From: Streptomyces bacillaris
Lineage (GTDB): Bacteria > Actinomycetota > Actinomycetes > Streptomycetales > Streptomycetaceae
Reading direction: 5' to 3'
Length of the DNA stretch: 64,000 bases
Assembly (NCBI RefSeq): GCF_003268675.1
Contig: NZ_CP029378.1
Location: 1,302,001-1,366,000 of the forward strand
Numbering within the stretch: position 1 is the first letter of the stretch; each line of letters opens with the position of its first letter. Of the stretch, positions 51,815 through 61,600 are shown one piece after another. Below the pieces are notes generated by a model, which was given only the letters and a program-made list of their open reading frames with translations, did not search any database and was not told the origin of the DNA. A program made the translations under genes and the position numbers.

Positions 51815-52099
51815 GTGAACCATCTCCTTCGCCGCCTGACCGGCGGGGATGCCGCGCCCGGGGGAAGGCGCGGCGGTCGAGCAGAAGAACAGAAATTGGG
51901 GGGAAGCGTTCCATCCGGCGCCCCGCCCGGCAGCGGGACGGTTGGTGGGCGGGGCACCGGACAGGCCTCGTGGCGCGCGCGGACCGCTGTGCGGCGGGCG
52001 CGGGCGCGGCAGGGGGTGCCGTGGCGCCTTCGCGGGGTCGCGGCGGGCGTACGGCGGGGCGGGACCGGCCCGCACGGGGCGGCGGCCGGTCCCTGCGGC
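51815..52099 (-). other. 285-bp xylF-xylG intercistronic region with hairpins
   Basis: No gene is seen. Besides the terminator-like hairpin at 52061-52093 there is a second dyad GCCCCGCCC (51920-51928) / GGGCGGGGC (51947-51955). Such elements between a binding-protein gene and its transporter genes usually keep the binding protein more abundant. Confidence 0.6.
52061..52093 (-). terminator. Hairpin directly after xylF (attenuator/partial terminator)
   Basis: GGGACCGGCC (52061-52070) pairs with GGCCGGTCCC (52084-52093), 6 bp past the xylF stop on the minus strand. Confidence 0.75.
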
Positions 52100-53215
52100 C
52101 TACTTCAGACCGATCGAGTCGCAGGCGGCCTTGTACTTGCCGGTGCAGATCTCGTCGATGGTGTAGATGCCGTCCTTGATGACGGTGTCCTTGATGTTGT
52201 CCTTGGTCAGCGAGACGACCGGGACGAGGACCGTCGGGATGCCCTTCTGGCTGGCGTTGTCGACCTTGGAGGTGGCGATCGAGTCGAGCTTCTCGCCCTT
52301 GGCGAGGGCCACGGCCATCTCGGCGGCGACGACACCCTCGGCCGGGTAGGACTTGTAGACGCTCATGAACTGCTCACCGGTGACGATGCGCTGCACGCCC
52401 GCCAGTTCGGCGTCCTGGCCGGTGACCGGCGGGAGCGGGGACAGACCGGCGGCCTTCAGGGCGGTGATGATGCCGCCTGCCATGCCGTCGTTGGCGGAGT
52501 AGACGCCGTCGATCTTGTCCTTGCCGAGCGCGGTGATCGCCGCTTCCATGTTGGCGTTGGCGTTCTCCGGCTTCCACTCCTTGGTGTCGTACTCCTTGCC
52601 GTACTTCACCTTGCCGTCGAGGACGGACTTGGCGCCCGTCTTGAAGAGCGCGGCGTTCGGGTCGGTGATGGCGCCGTTCATCATCACGATGGTGGCGCTG
52701 CCGTCGGCCTTGTCGCCCAGCGCCTCCAGCAGGGCGGTGCCCTGGGCGCGGCCGACCTCTTCGTTGTCGAAGGAGGTGTAGGCGTCGATGGGGCCCTCGG
52801 CGAGGCGGTCGAAGGCGACGACCGGGATGCCCTCGGCCTTGGCCTTCTTGATGCTGTTCTCGATCGCCTTGGCGTCCACCGCGCCGACGATGAGCGCGTC
52901 GACCTTGTTGGTGATCATCGTGTCGATCTGCTGCGCCTGGATGGTCGCGTCCTGCTTGGCGTTGACGTAGGTGACCTTCGCCTTGCCGCCGGTGAGTTCG
53001 CTGATCTTCTTCTCGATGATCGGCCGGTCGAACTTCTCGTAACGGGCCGTCTGGTTCTCGGGGAGGAGCAGACCTATCTTCAGGTCGTCGCCCTTCTTCT
53101 CCGAGCCCTGCTCGGCCTTGTCACCGGACTCCTTGGCGCTCCCGCAAGCGGCCAGCGAGATCGCCATGGTGGTGGCGGCAACGGCAACGGCGGCACGACG
53201 CATACGCGTGTTCAT
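52100..53215 (-). CDS. xylF: Xylose-type sugar-binding lipoprotein
   Basis: 371 residues. The lipoprotein signal ends in LAAC (Cys24). The periplasmic-binding-protein type 1 fold follows: DLKIGLLLPENQTARYEKFDRPI (about 44-66), DALIVGAVDAKAIENSIKKAKAEGIPVVAFDRL (about 105-137), VYSANDGMAGGIITALKAAG and PVTGQDAELAGVQRIVTGEQFMSVYK. The EKFDRP and GQDAE motifs match XylF. The gene is first in the xylFGH unit. A likely operator inverted repeat is 74-94 bp upstream. Confidence 0.95.
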   Translation of the reverse strand: MNTRMRRAAVAVAATTMAISLAACGSAKESGDKAEQGSEKKGDDLKIGLLLPENQTARYEKFDRPIIEKKISELTGGKAKVTYVNAKQDATIQAQQIDTMITNKVDALIVGAVDAKAIENSIKKAKAEGIPVVAFDRLAEGPIDAYTSFDNEEVGRAQGTALLEALGDKADGSATIVMMNGAITDPNAALFKTGAKSVLDGKVKYGKEYDTKEWKPENANANMEAAITALGKDKIDGVYSANDGMAGGIITALKAAGLSPLPPVTGQDAELAGVQRIVTGEQFMSVYKSYPAEGVVAAEMAVALAKGEKLDSIATSKVDNASQKGIPTVLVPVVSLTKDNIKDTVIKDGIYTIDEICTGKYKAACDSIGLK

Positions 53216-53288
53216 TCTCGAACCTCCCTGACGAGGCCGCGACGTTGCGGCCGAGGTGGCTGGAAGTCAACTCGGCCGCAGGGCCAGC

Positions 53289-53309
53289 GTCAAGGAGTAA
53301 ATCCTTAAC
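53289..53309. promoter_or_regulatory. Inverted repeat upstream of xylF, candidate ROK operator
   Basis: GTCAAGGA-GTAAA-TCCTTAAC, 8-bp arms with one mismatch and a 5-base AT-rich spacer, in the 120-bp gap between rok7B7 and xylF. Rok7B7 is encoded next door and is reported to control xylFGH, so it is the natural candidate binder. Confidence 0.6.
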
Positions 53310-53335
53310 GAGATGACAACGGTGCCATTCGTTAT

Positions 53336-54535
53336 CTAAGTGAAGGCAGGAGTCGCTGCGGGGAGGGCGCTCTCCAAAAGGGTTGAATCCCCCATCTCGC
53401 TCAGCACCAGGGCGAGGGCGCCCAGCACCTCGGCACGGCCGCCCAGGGCTCCCGGGAGCACCGACAGCTGCCGGGCCGCGCTGGGGATCGCGTACCGCGA
53501 GACGGAGTCCCGTATGGGCCCCAGGACCAGCTCCCCGGCCTCCGCCAGCGAGCCGCCGAGCACCACCCGGCTGGGGTTGAGCAGATTGCACAGGTTGGCG
53601 ACACCGCTGCCGATGTGGCGGCCGACGTCCCCGATGACCCGGCGGCACCCCGGATCGCCCTCGCGGGCCAGCTGGACCACCCGCTCCATGGTGAGCCCGG
53701 GACCGTGGCTGGGCTGGAGCAGCGGCAGCACGTACCGCGCGGCGGTGAAGGTCTCCAGGCAGCCGCGGTTGCCGCAGCGGCAGACCGGGCCCGACTCGTC
53801 GAGCGTGATGTGGCCGATCTCGCCGGCCGTGCCGCCGGGGCCCCGGTAAATGGTCCCGTCGATCACCAGCCCGGCGCCGACACCACTGGCGACCTTGATG
53901 TACGCGAGGTCCTTGACGCCCCGGCCGCTCCCCCAGACCAGCTCGCCGAGCGCCCCGAGGTTGGCGTCGTTGTCGACGTAGACCGGGACGCCGAGGCGGC
54001 CCGACAGCTCCTCGCTCGGGTTGATGCCGGTCCAGCCCGGCAGGATGGAGGTGGAGCCCAGCGTTCCGGACTCCACGTCGATGGGTCCCGGGACGCCGAG
54101 CCCAACTCCGATGATCTTGTCCGGACCGATTCCGGTGGCCTCGATCAGCCGCTTGACCAGCACTTCCGCCCGGTCGAACCCCTCGGCGGAGGAGGCGTCG
54201 ACGTCGAGCGGCTCGGACTCCTCGGCCAGCACCTGGTGAGCCAGGTTGCCGACGGCGACGCGCAGGTGCGTATGGCCGAAGTCGACGCCGATGACGATGC
54301 CCGCGTCCCCGCTGAGGGAGACGCTGCGGGCCCGGCGGCCACCCGCCGAGGTGGGCGTCACCTCGACCGTTCCGCCGTCCTTCAGCTCCCGAACGATATT
54401 GGAGACCGTGGCGGCGGAGAGCCCGGTGCTCCGGGCGATCTCCGCCTGGGTGAGCGAACCGGCCATCCGTACGGCGCGTACGACCCGCTCCAGATTGGCC
54501 CTGTGCAGCGATGTCTGCGACCCGGGAGTCTCCAT
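53336..54535 (-). CDS. rok7B7: ROK family transcriptional regulator Rok7B7
   Basis: 399 residues from the ATG at 54535 (METPGSQTSLHRANL...). A GTG at 54607 with a good GGAGGAAG site is an alternative that would add 24 Pro/Arg-rich residues. The N-terminal winged helix (about 10-70: SLTQAEIARSTGLSAATVSNIVRELKDGG) is followed by a sugar-kinase-like ROK domain: VIGVDFGHTHLRVAVGNL (about 84-101), GVGLGVPGPID, the GPGGTAGEIGHITLD motif and the zinc site CRCGNRGCLE. In S. coelicolor the orthologue (SCO6008) represses xylFGH and affects antibiotics and development. Here too it sits between xylFGH and ngcEFG. Confidence 0.94.
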   Translation of the reverse strand: METPGSQTSLHRANLERVVRAVRMAGSLTQAEIARSTGLSAATVSNIVRELKDGGTVEVTPTSAGGRRARSVSLSGDAGIVIGVDFGHTHLRVAVGNLAHQVLAEESEPLDVDASSAEGFDRAEVLVKRLIEATGIGPDKIIGVGLGVPGPIDVESGTLGSTSILPGWTGINPSEELSGRLGVPVYVDNDANLGALGELVWGSGRGVKDLAYIKVASGVGAGLVIDGTIYRGPGGTAGEIGHITLDESGPVCRCGNRGCLETFTAARYVLPLLQPSHGPGLTMERVVQLAREGDPGCRRVIGDVGRHIGSGVANLCNLLNPSRVVLGGSLAEAGELVLGPIRDSVSRYAIPSAARQLSVLPGALGGRAEVLGALALVLSEMGDSTLLESALPAATPAFT

Positions 54536-54691
54536 CGACTCATCCACTCCTGCCCTTGGCGGGCGGTCCGGAGAGGACCGCCCCGGCCGGGGAGGCAGCG
54601 ATGGCACCCCGGCTTCCTCCAACATGTGAACTCTAAGCTGACCGTTCGGGGGTGCCTCCCGTCAAGACCTGAGCATGCGCGCACAGCGCGA

Positions 54692-54737
54692 CGGCCCGGT
54701 GTCCCGGCGGAGACTCCTCCGCCGGGACACCGGGCCG
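54692..54737 (-). terminator. Very strong hairpin terminator after ngcG
   Basis: 21-bp perfect arms (54692-54712 and 54717-54737) with loop ACTC, 58 bp past the ngcG stop on the minus strand. It insulates ngcEFG from rok7B7. Confidence 0.9.
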
Positions 54738-54794
54738 TTGTGAAAAGGTGACCTTCTTCTGTCCGCGCGAGACCTGCTTCCGGCCGCGCGTGAC

Positions 54795-55724
54795 CTACTT
54801 GAGCGCCCCCGCCGTCAGGCCGGAGACAACCTGGCGCTGGAAGATGATGTACGCCGCCAGCACCGGGAGCATCGCGATCACCAGGCCCGCGAAGAGGCCG
54901 GAGTAGTCGCCCTTGTACCCCTGGCTCGCGGCCAGCTCCACCAGCCCCTGGGCCAGCACCCGCTTCTCCGGGTCGGTGTTGAGCACCGTCGGCAGCATGT
55001 ACTGGTTCCACTGCCCCAGGAAGTTGAAGATGCCGACGCTGATCAGGCCGGGCTTGGCCATCGGCAGCATCACCTGGAAGAACGTCCGGGTGTGCGAGGC
55101 CCCGTCGATGATCGCCGCCTCCGCCACCGAGGTCGGCAGCGTACGGAAGAACGAGGTCAGGAAGAACACGGTGAACGGCAGCGAGTACGCGATGTACACG
55201 AGGATCAGGCCGTGGATCGTGTTCAGCAGCCCCATGTTGTCCATGACGTAGAACAGCGGGACCAGCGCCAGCATGATCGGGAAGCTCATGCCCCCGACGA
55301 ACAGGAAGTAGATGAACCGGTTGCCCGGGAACTCGAAGCGGGCGATCACATACGCGGCCATCGAGCCGAGGACCAGGGTGCCGACGAGCGAACCGCCCAC
55401 CACCAGGATGGTGTTCAGGAAGTACTCGCTCATATGGGCCTGGCTCCAGGCCCGGCCCCAGGCGTCGAAGCTCAGCGAGCCGGGCAGCGACCACGGGGTG
55501 TTGAAGATGTCCGTGTCGGTCTTGAACGAGGACATCACCGCCCAGAACAGCGGCAGGACCACCATGATCGCCCACAGGATCAGCATCCCGTGCGAGAAGA
55601 CGTTGAGGACCTGGCCCTCGCTCTTCTTCGCGGGAGCCGACGAGCCCTTGGGGGCCGTCCCGGCACGCTGGGCCGGAACCCTGGCCTCGTCGGTGCCGGA
55701 GGGAGGGGTGTCAGTGGTCTTCAT
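54795..55724 (-). CDS. ngcG: Carbohydrate ABC permease (NgcG, MalG-like)
   Basis: 309 residues with a Pro/Ala-rich cytoplasmic start and six membrane segments. The permease EAA loop AEAAIIDGASHTRTFFQVMLPMAKPGL (about 197-223) contacts the ATPase. Its ATG overlaps the stop of ngcF by one base (TGATG). Second permease of a GlcNAc/chitobiose-type importer; no ATPase gene accompanies the set, so the shared multiple-sugar ATPase MsiK encoded elsewhere is expected to power it. Confidence 0.93.
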   Translation of the reverse strand: MKTTDTPPSGTDEARVPAQRAGTAPKGSSAPAKKSEGQVLNVFSHGMLILWAIMVVLPLFWAVMSSFKTDTDIFNTPWSLPGSLSFDAWGRAWSQAHMSEYFLNTILVVGGSLVGTLVLGSMAAYVIARFEFPGNRFIYFLFVGGMSFPIMLALVPLFYVMDNMGLLNTIHGLILVYIAYSLPFTVFFLTSFFRTLPTSVAEAAIIDGASHTRTFFQVMLPMAKPGLISVGIFNFLGQWNQYMLPTVLNTDPEKRVLAQGLVELAASQGYKGDYSGLFAGLVIAMLPVLAAYIIFQRQVVSGLTAGALK

Positions 55725-56644
55725 CAGAACTCCAGCCGCTCGCGCCGGCCCACCCGCATGACGATGGCGGCGAACGCCAGCGTCACGATGAGCAGGGCGA
55801 CACCGATCGTGGTCGCGTAGCCCGCCTGTCCGTCACGGAACGCCGACTGGTAGACGTACAGCGGCAGGACGGTGGTCGAGTAGTCGGGCCCGCCGGGGCC
55901 GACGCTCATGATGTGGACGATGGCGAAGCCCTCGGCGCCGAGCGCCAGGATGCCCATGTAGACCCAGCCGGACTGGACCGTGTCCCACAGCAGGGGCAGC
56001 GTGATCCGGAAGAAGGTCGTGAAGCGGCTCGCCCCGTCCAGCAGGGCGGCCTCGTAGAAGTCCTTGGGGATGGAGGCCATGCCCGCGGAGAACAGCACCA
56101 CGAAGAAGCCGGTGGTGCACCAGACGAGGACCGCCATGATGACCCACAGCGCGAGCTGCGGATCGCCCAGCCAGTCCGGCACGTCGTTGAAACCGACGGC
56201 CTTGAGGATGCCGTTGATCATGCCCTGGGCCGGGTCGAAGGCGAACTGGAACAGGATGGCCACGATCGCGATCGAGAGCACCTGCGGGAAGAAGTAGGCG
56301 ATCTTGTAGAAGCCCGAGCCCCGTACGCCGGTGACGGCGGCGCCCTTGCGGCGCCGGCCGCCCACGTTGAGCATGAAGGCGAAGAAGAGCGCGAGGCCCA
56401 GCGTCACCAGCGGCAGCAGAACCGCCAGCAGCACACTGTGCTGGAGCGATTTCCAGAAGATGTCGTCGTCGAGCATCTTGGTGTAGTTGTCGAACCCGAC
56501 CATCGTGAAGTCGGGGCTCAGCCCCGTCCAGTCCGTGAACGAGTAGTAGATGGACTGGATGAAGGGCCAGATGACGAAGATGACGTACAACGCCATCGGG
56601 ACCACCAAGAACCCGACTATGAACCGGTACTTACCGTGTTGCAT
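55724..56644 (-). CDS. ngcF: Carbohydrate ABC permease (NgcF, MalF-like)
   Basis: 306 residues, six membrane segments. MalF-type start KYRFIVGFLVVPMALYVIFVIWPFIQSIYYSFTDW and EAA loop YEAALLDGASRFTTFFRITLPLLWDTV (about 193-219). It is located 49 bp after ngcE and overlaps ngcG by one base, so the three genes form one operon for an amino-sugar importer. Confidence 0.93.
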   Translation of the reverse strand: MQHGKYRFIVGFLVVPMALYVIFVIWPFIQSIYYSFTDWTGLSPDFTMVGFDNYTKMLDDDIFWKSLQHSVLLAVLLPLVTLGLALFFAFMLNVGGRRRKGAAVTGVRGSGFYKIAYFFPQVLSIAIVAILFQFAFDPAQGMINGILKAVGFNDVPDWLGDPQLALWVIMAVLVWCTTGFFVVLFSAGMASIPKDFYEAALLDGASRFTTFFRITLPLLWDTVQSGWVYMGILALGAEGFAIVHIMSVGPGGPDYSTTVLPLYVYQSAFRDGQAGYATTIGVALLIVTLAFAAIVMRVGRRERLEF

Positions 56645-56693
56645 CGTTACCGACTCCGACCTTCCCCGAGCTGCCGCCGCTGATGACGCGTGG

Positions 56694-58142
56694 TCACTGG
56701 TGCCTGTAGTGCTTGATGGACTGGTCCTTGGCGGTCGCGTCGGCGAAGGCCTGGATCTTCTTGATGGTCTCGGCCGGGGTGGCGCGGCCCGCCATCATCT
56801 CGCCGAGCGCGGCAACGCCGATCTGCTCCTTCTGGAGCTTCACGTACCAGTCCTGCAGACGCGGGTTGACCACGTTGGTGCCCGCCTTCTCCAGCGCGGC
56901 GACACCGGACTTCAGACCGTCCGACAGCTCGATGCCGTCGGTGCCGCCGTTGAAGGCGGAGAGCGACTTGGTGTTGGTGGTGAAGGACTTGGAGGAGGCC
57001 TCGCTGAGCATGATGCGCAGCTGCTCCATGCCGCCCGCCGGGTTCTTCGCCTTGGACGGGACGACGAACGACTCGCCGCCGGAGGCCCAGATGGTGCCGA
57101 AGGGCAGCTTGTCCGAGGAGTCGAGGCTGGAGGGGGCGCCCACGGAGAGCTTGAAGTCCTTGGGGATGATCGCCGCTTCCTCGTTCTCCAGCCAGGAGCC
57201 GTTGGGGATGAACAGCGCCTTGCCGCGGGCCCAGGCGCCCTGCGAACCGCGGTGGTCCAGGCCGGGGGTGCCCTTGAGGATGTAGCCCTTGGCGAACAGC
57301 TCGTAGTACGCCTCGAAGGCCGCCTTGACCGCCGGGTGCTCCCAGGCCTTCGGCTCCAGGTTGTCGATGGCGTTCAGGACCTCGACGCCGCCGATCTTGG
57401 CGATGAAGGGGTAGAGCGAGAACGGGATGTAGTACGGGTGCTTGCCGGGGTAGGTCCAGCCCGCGATGCCCTTCTTCTTCGCCTTCTCACAGAGCGCGAG
57501 CATCTCGTCCCAGGTCTCCGGGTACGTGGCGTCCAGCTTGTCCAGCGCGGTCTGCGAGTACCAGACGCCGTAGACCGTGTAGGCGTAGTACAGGACCCAG
57601 ACCTGGTCGCCGTCGAAGCGACCCATCTCGACGATGCCGGGCCGCAGGGTGTCGCGGACCGTCTTGGAGGGATCGTCGATGGAGGGGGCGTCGAGCAGCG
57701 GGGTGAGGTCGGTCAGCTGCTTCTTGCCGACCAGGACGCCCGTGTCCATCTGCTGGGCACCGGAGTTGTCGATCAGGTCCGGCGGGGTGCCGCCGTTGAA
57801 GCGCGGCTGGAGGACCGACTGGATCTTCTGCGTCGCGGAGAACTTGATCTGCGCCTCGGGGTAGGTCTTCTTGTAGACGTCCCGGGCCTCCTCCGCGTAC
57901 TTCGTGCCGAACCCGCCGTCGAAGATGACGATCTCCAGCGGGGCGCTGCCGTTGACGGCCAGCGGGTTCTTGTCGGACTTCTCGCCCTTGGCGACCTTGT
58001 TGTCGTCGCTGTCGCCGCTGCCGCTCGCGCAGGCGGAGAGGAAGCTCATCGTCGGAACAGCGATCAGGCCGAGTGCGGCGGAACGCTTGATCAGATCGCG
58101 ACGGCCAAGGCCCTCATTGTTGTGAGCGGAGGTGGATCCCAT
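56694..58142 (-). CDS. ngcE: GlcNAc/chitobiose-type sugar-binding lipoprotein (NgcE)
   Basis: 482 residues from the ATG at 58142 (GAGG nine bases upstream; a TTG at 58148 is less likely). A Tat-type signal GRRDLIKRSAALG (Arg14-Arg15) and lipobox FLSAC (Cys38) predict a folded-exported lipoprotein. The family-1 binding-protein fold follows: LEIVIFDGGFGTKYAEEARDVYKKTYPEAQIKF (about 70-102), PPDLIDNSGAQQMDTGVLV, WVLYYAYTVYGVWYSQTAL, GTIWASGGESFVVPSKAKNP. In other Streptomyces NgcE binds N-acetylglucosamine and chitobiose. A DasR-like site lies about 250 bp upstream. Confidence 0.93.
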   Translation of the reverse strand: MGSTSAHNNEGLGRRDLIKRSAALGLIAVPTMSFLSACASGSGDSDDNKVAKGEKSDKNPLAVNGSAPLEIVIFDGGFGTKYAEEARDVYKKTYPEAQIKFSATQKIQSVLQPRFNGGTPPDLIDNSGAQQMDTGVLVGKKQLTDLTPLLDAPSIDDPSKTVRDTLRPGIVEMGRFDGDQVWVLYYAYTVYGVWYSQTALDKLDATYPETWDEMLALCEKAKKKGIAGWTYPGKHPYYIPFSLYPFIAKIGGVEVLNAIDNLEPKAWEHPAVKAAFEAYYELFAKGYILKGTPGLDHRGSQGAWARGKALFIPNGSWLENEEAAIIPKDFKLSVGAPSSLDSSDKLPFGTIWASGGESFVVPSKAKNPAGGMEQLRIMLSEASSKSFTTNTKSLSAFNGGTDGIELSDGLKSGVAALEKAGTNVVNPRLQDWYVKLQKEQIGVAALGEMMAGRATPAETIKKIQAFADATAKDQSIKHYRHQ

Positions 58143-58393
58143 GCTCAAGTCCTCGCCTTCTCCAGGACTCAGGCGGTGTACCGGTCACCCGTCGAAAATT
58201 CGCCTCAGGCGAAGGGCCCCGCCACCGCGGTCAGTTGCGCTCGGGTCATGCAGATATGCAGGTGTACCGGAGAAAAGAACCGGCGGTGGGGGTGGTCGGA
58301 GAACCGTACAGCCAGGGCGTCCTCGACACCCCGGCGACCGTCCCCTGTTCTCCCCCCATATGCGCGGCCGTTGCAACGGCTGCGCGGATGGCG

Positions 58394-58409
58394 ACAGGTA
58401 TAGTCCACT
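58394..58409. promoter_or_regulatory. Candidate DasR-responsive element (dre)
   Basis: ACAGGTATAGTCCACT matches the dre consensus A(C/G)TGGTCTAGACCA(C/G)T at 13 of 16 positions. It is nested inside a longer dyad GGCGACA (58390-58396) / TGTCGCC (58410-58416). DasR is the GntR regulator of amino-sugar uptake in Streptomyces. Confidence 0.5.
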
Positions 58410-58559
58410 TGTCGCCAACTGAGCAAGATCGAATGCAGGTTGGAGCGACAGTCTTTCCCGAGTTGAGACCTCGTGGGCTCCTCGGCACCGTACGCCCTGT
58501 TCCGGGGGCAGCTTTTTCCCGTTACGGCCGATTCACGGACCGCACCTGAGGCAACACCC

Positions 58560-58589
58560 TTGACACGTCCTGTCACTTGGCTCCCTACT
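58560..58589 (+). promoter_or_regulatory. Candidate promoter of the GH92 gene
   Basis: TTGACA (58560-58565), then 18 bases, then CCTACT (58584-58589) as a weak -10. It lies just upstream of the LacI-type palindrome. Confidence 0.4.
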
Positions 58590-58608
58590 GGACCTTGCAT
58601 CCCGCTAT

Positions 58609-58620
58609 GACAACGTTGTC
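58609..58620. promoter_or_regulatory. LacI-family operator-like palindrome upstream of GH92
   Basis: GACAACGTTGTC is a perfect 12-bp palindrome with the central CG typical of LacI-family sites, placed about 20 bp after the candidate -10 and 31 bp before the start codon, a good blocking position. Confidence 0.6.
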
Positions 58621-58650
58621 CAAGCACGCTCCGGGGAGGAATGGCTCGGT

Positions 58651-61600
58651 ATGCAGCCACCACGAGGTCTCCACCATGGCGCCGGAAGGGCCCTCAGCGG
58701 CGCCGCCCGTACGAGACGGAGCCGCACGGCCGCCGTCCTCGCGGCATCACTCGCCCTGGCCCTCGCGGCCCCCACGGCCGCCGTCGCCGGCCCGTCCGAC
58801 GCGGACCGGAAGCCGTCCGGCGAACGGACGTTCCGCTCCTCCTTCGAGGCGGACGAGAAGCAGCCGGACTGGCGCAACACGGTAGAAGAGGGGCCGGATG
58901 GCACAGAGCGCTCATCGGGGGTCGACGGCGGATTCTCCTCCGGAATACCGGGCAATGTCACCGACCGGGTGACCGAGGTCCGCGCCAGCGCCGAGAACAC
59001 CGCGGGCGGCGAGGTCAAGGAGAATCTGGTCGACGTCGAACCGGCCTCCAAGTGGCTGGCGTTCCAGCCCACCGGCTGGGTGGAGTTCGACCTGGACGAG
59101 CCGGTGAAGGTGGTGACGTACGCGCTCACCTCCGCCAACGACCACGCCCCGCGCGACCCCAAGGACTGGACGCTCAAGGGCTCGGCGGACGGCAAGGAGT
59201 GGACCGACCTCGACCGGCGTACGGGCGAGACCTTCGCCAAGCGCCACGAGACCAAGTCGTACGATTTCGCCTCCGACACCGCCTACCGGCACTTCCGGCT
59301 GGAGATCACGGCCAACAACGGCGCGTCGGACATCCTCCAGCTCGCCGACGTTCAGTTCTCGAACGGTGACACCTCCGCGCCGGTCCCGGACGAGATGCGC
59401 AGCCAGGCCGACCGGGGCCCCTCCGGCTCGCCCACGGCCAAGGCGGGCGCGGGGTTCACGGGGAAGAAGGCGCTGCGGTACGCGGGGACGCACCAGGCGG
59501 ACGGCCGGGCGTACTCGTACAACAAGGTCTTCGACGTGAACACGGCCGTCACCAAGGACACCGAGCTGTCCTATCTGGTCTATCCGCAGATGGGCGAGAC
59601 GGACCTCAACTACCCCGCGACCCATATCGCGGTGGACCTCGCCTTCACCGACGGTACGTATCTCAGCCAGTTGAAGGCCACCGACAGCCACGGCGGGCTG
59701 CTGACCCCGCAGGGCCAGGGCGATGCCAAGCGGCTCTACGTCAACCAGTGGAACAAGGTCTCCTCGCGCATCGGCGCGGTCGCCGCGGGCAAGACGGTCG
59801 ACCGGGTGCTGGTGGCGTACGACTCCGACAAGGGCCCGGCGAAGTTCCAGGGCTGGGTCGACGACATCGTGATCGAGCCGAAGAAGCCGGAGAAGCGCAA
59901 GGCACATCTGTCGGACTACGCGCTGACCACGCGCGGCACCAACTCCTCGGGCGGCTACTCGCGCGGCAACAACATTCCGGCCACCGCCGTCCCGCACGGC
60001 TTCAACTTCTGGACGCCGGTCACCAACGCCGGTTCGCTGAGCTGGCTGTACGACTACCACCGGGGCAACAACGAGGACAACCTCCCCACGCTCCAGGCCT
60101 TCAGCGCCAGCCATGAGCCGAGCCCCTGGATGGGCGACCGGCAGACCTTCCAGGTGATGCCCTCGGCCGCCGCCGGCACCCCGGACGCCGCCCGGACGGC
60201 CCGCGCGCTGCCGTTCCGGCACGAGAACGAGGTGGCGAAGCCGCACTACTACGGCGTCACGTTCGAGAACGGCCTCAAGGCCGAGATGACGCCCACCGAC
60301 CACGCGGCCCGGATGCGGTTCACCTACCCCGGCAAGGACGCCAGCCTGGTCTTCGACAACGTGTCGAACGCGGGCGGCCTCACCCTGGACCCCGGGACCC
60401 GCTCCTTCTCCGGCTACACGGACGTGAAGAGCGGCCTCTCCACCGGGGCGACCCGCATGTTCGTGTACGGCGTCTTCGACGCGCCGGTAACGGACAGCGG
60501 GATGCTGAAGGGCGGGGGCGGCGACGACGTGACCGGCTTCTTCCGCTTCGACGCGGGCAAGGACCGCACGGTCGAACTGCGCCTGGCCACCTCGCTGATC
60601 GGCGTCGACCAGGCGAAGAAGAACCTGGCGATGGAGATCCCGGCGTCCACCTCCTTCGAGAAGGTGCAGCGCACCGCGCAGCAGGCCTGGGACAGGATCC
60701 TGGGCACGATCGAGGTCGAGGGCGCGAACGAGGACCAGCTCACCACGCTCTACTCCAGCCTCTACCGGCTCTACCTCTACCCGAACTCCGGCCACGAGAA
60801 GGTGAACGGGAAGGACAAGTACGCCAGCCCCTTCTCCAAGCCGACCGGCACGGACACCCCGACGCAGACCGGGGCGAAGATCGTCGACGGCAAGGTGTAC
60901 GTCAACAACGGCTTCTGGGACACCTACCGCACGACCTGGCCCGCCTACTCCTTCTTCTCCCCGAAGAAGGCCGGTGAGCTGGTGGACGGCTTCGTGCAGC
61001 ACTACAAGGACGGCGGCTGGACCTCCCGCTGGTCCTCCCCCGGCTACGCGGACCTGATGACCGGCACCAGCTCGGACGTGGCCTTCGCGGACGCGTACGT
61101 CAAGGGCGTGAAGTTCGACGCGGAGGCGGCGTACGACGCGGCGGTCAAGAACGCCACGGTGGCCCCGCCCTCCTCGGGCGTCGGCCGCAAGGGCATGGAG
61201 ACCTCGGTCTTCACCGGGTACGCCAACACCGCCACCCACGAGGGCCTGTCCTGGTCGCTGGAGGGCTACCTCAACGACTACGGCATCGCCCGCATGGGCC
61301 AGGAGCTGTACAAGAAGACGAAGAAGGCGCGGTACAAGGAGGAGTCCGAGTACTTCCTCAACCGGGCGCAGAAGTACGTCAAGCTCTTCGACGGCAAGGC
61401 CGGGTTCTTCCAGGGCAAGAAGCCCAACGGCGACTGGCGCCTCCCCTCGGACAGTTACGACCCCCGCGTCTGGGGCTACGACTACACCGAGACCAACGGC
61501 TGGGGCTACGCCTTCACCGCCCCGCAGGACAGCCGGGGCCTGGCCAACCTGTACGGCGGCCGCGCGGGGCTCGGCAAGAAGCTGGACACGTACTTCTCGA

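Larger units (their letters stand above)
58143..58650. promoter_or_regulatory. 0.5-kb divergent regulatory region between ngcE and the GH92 gene
   Basis: No gene is convincing here. It carries a DasR-like site (58394-58409), a -35-like TTGACA (58560-58565) and a perfect LacI-type palindrome (58609-58620). The sequence is less GC-rich than the flanking genes. Confidence 0.7.
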
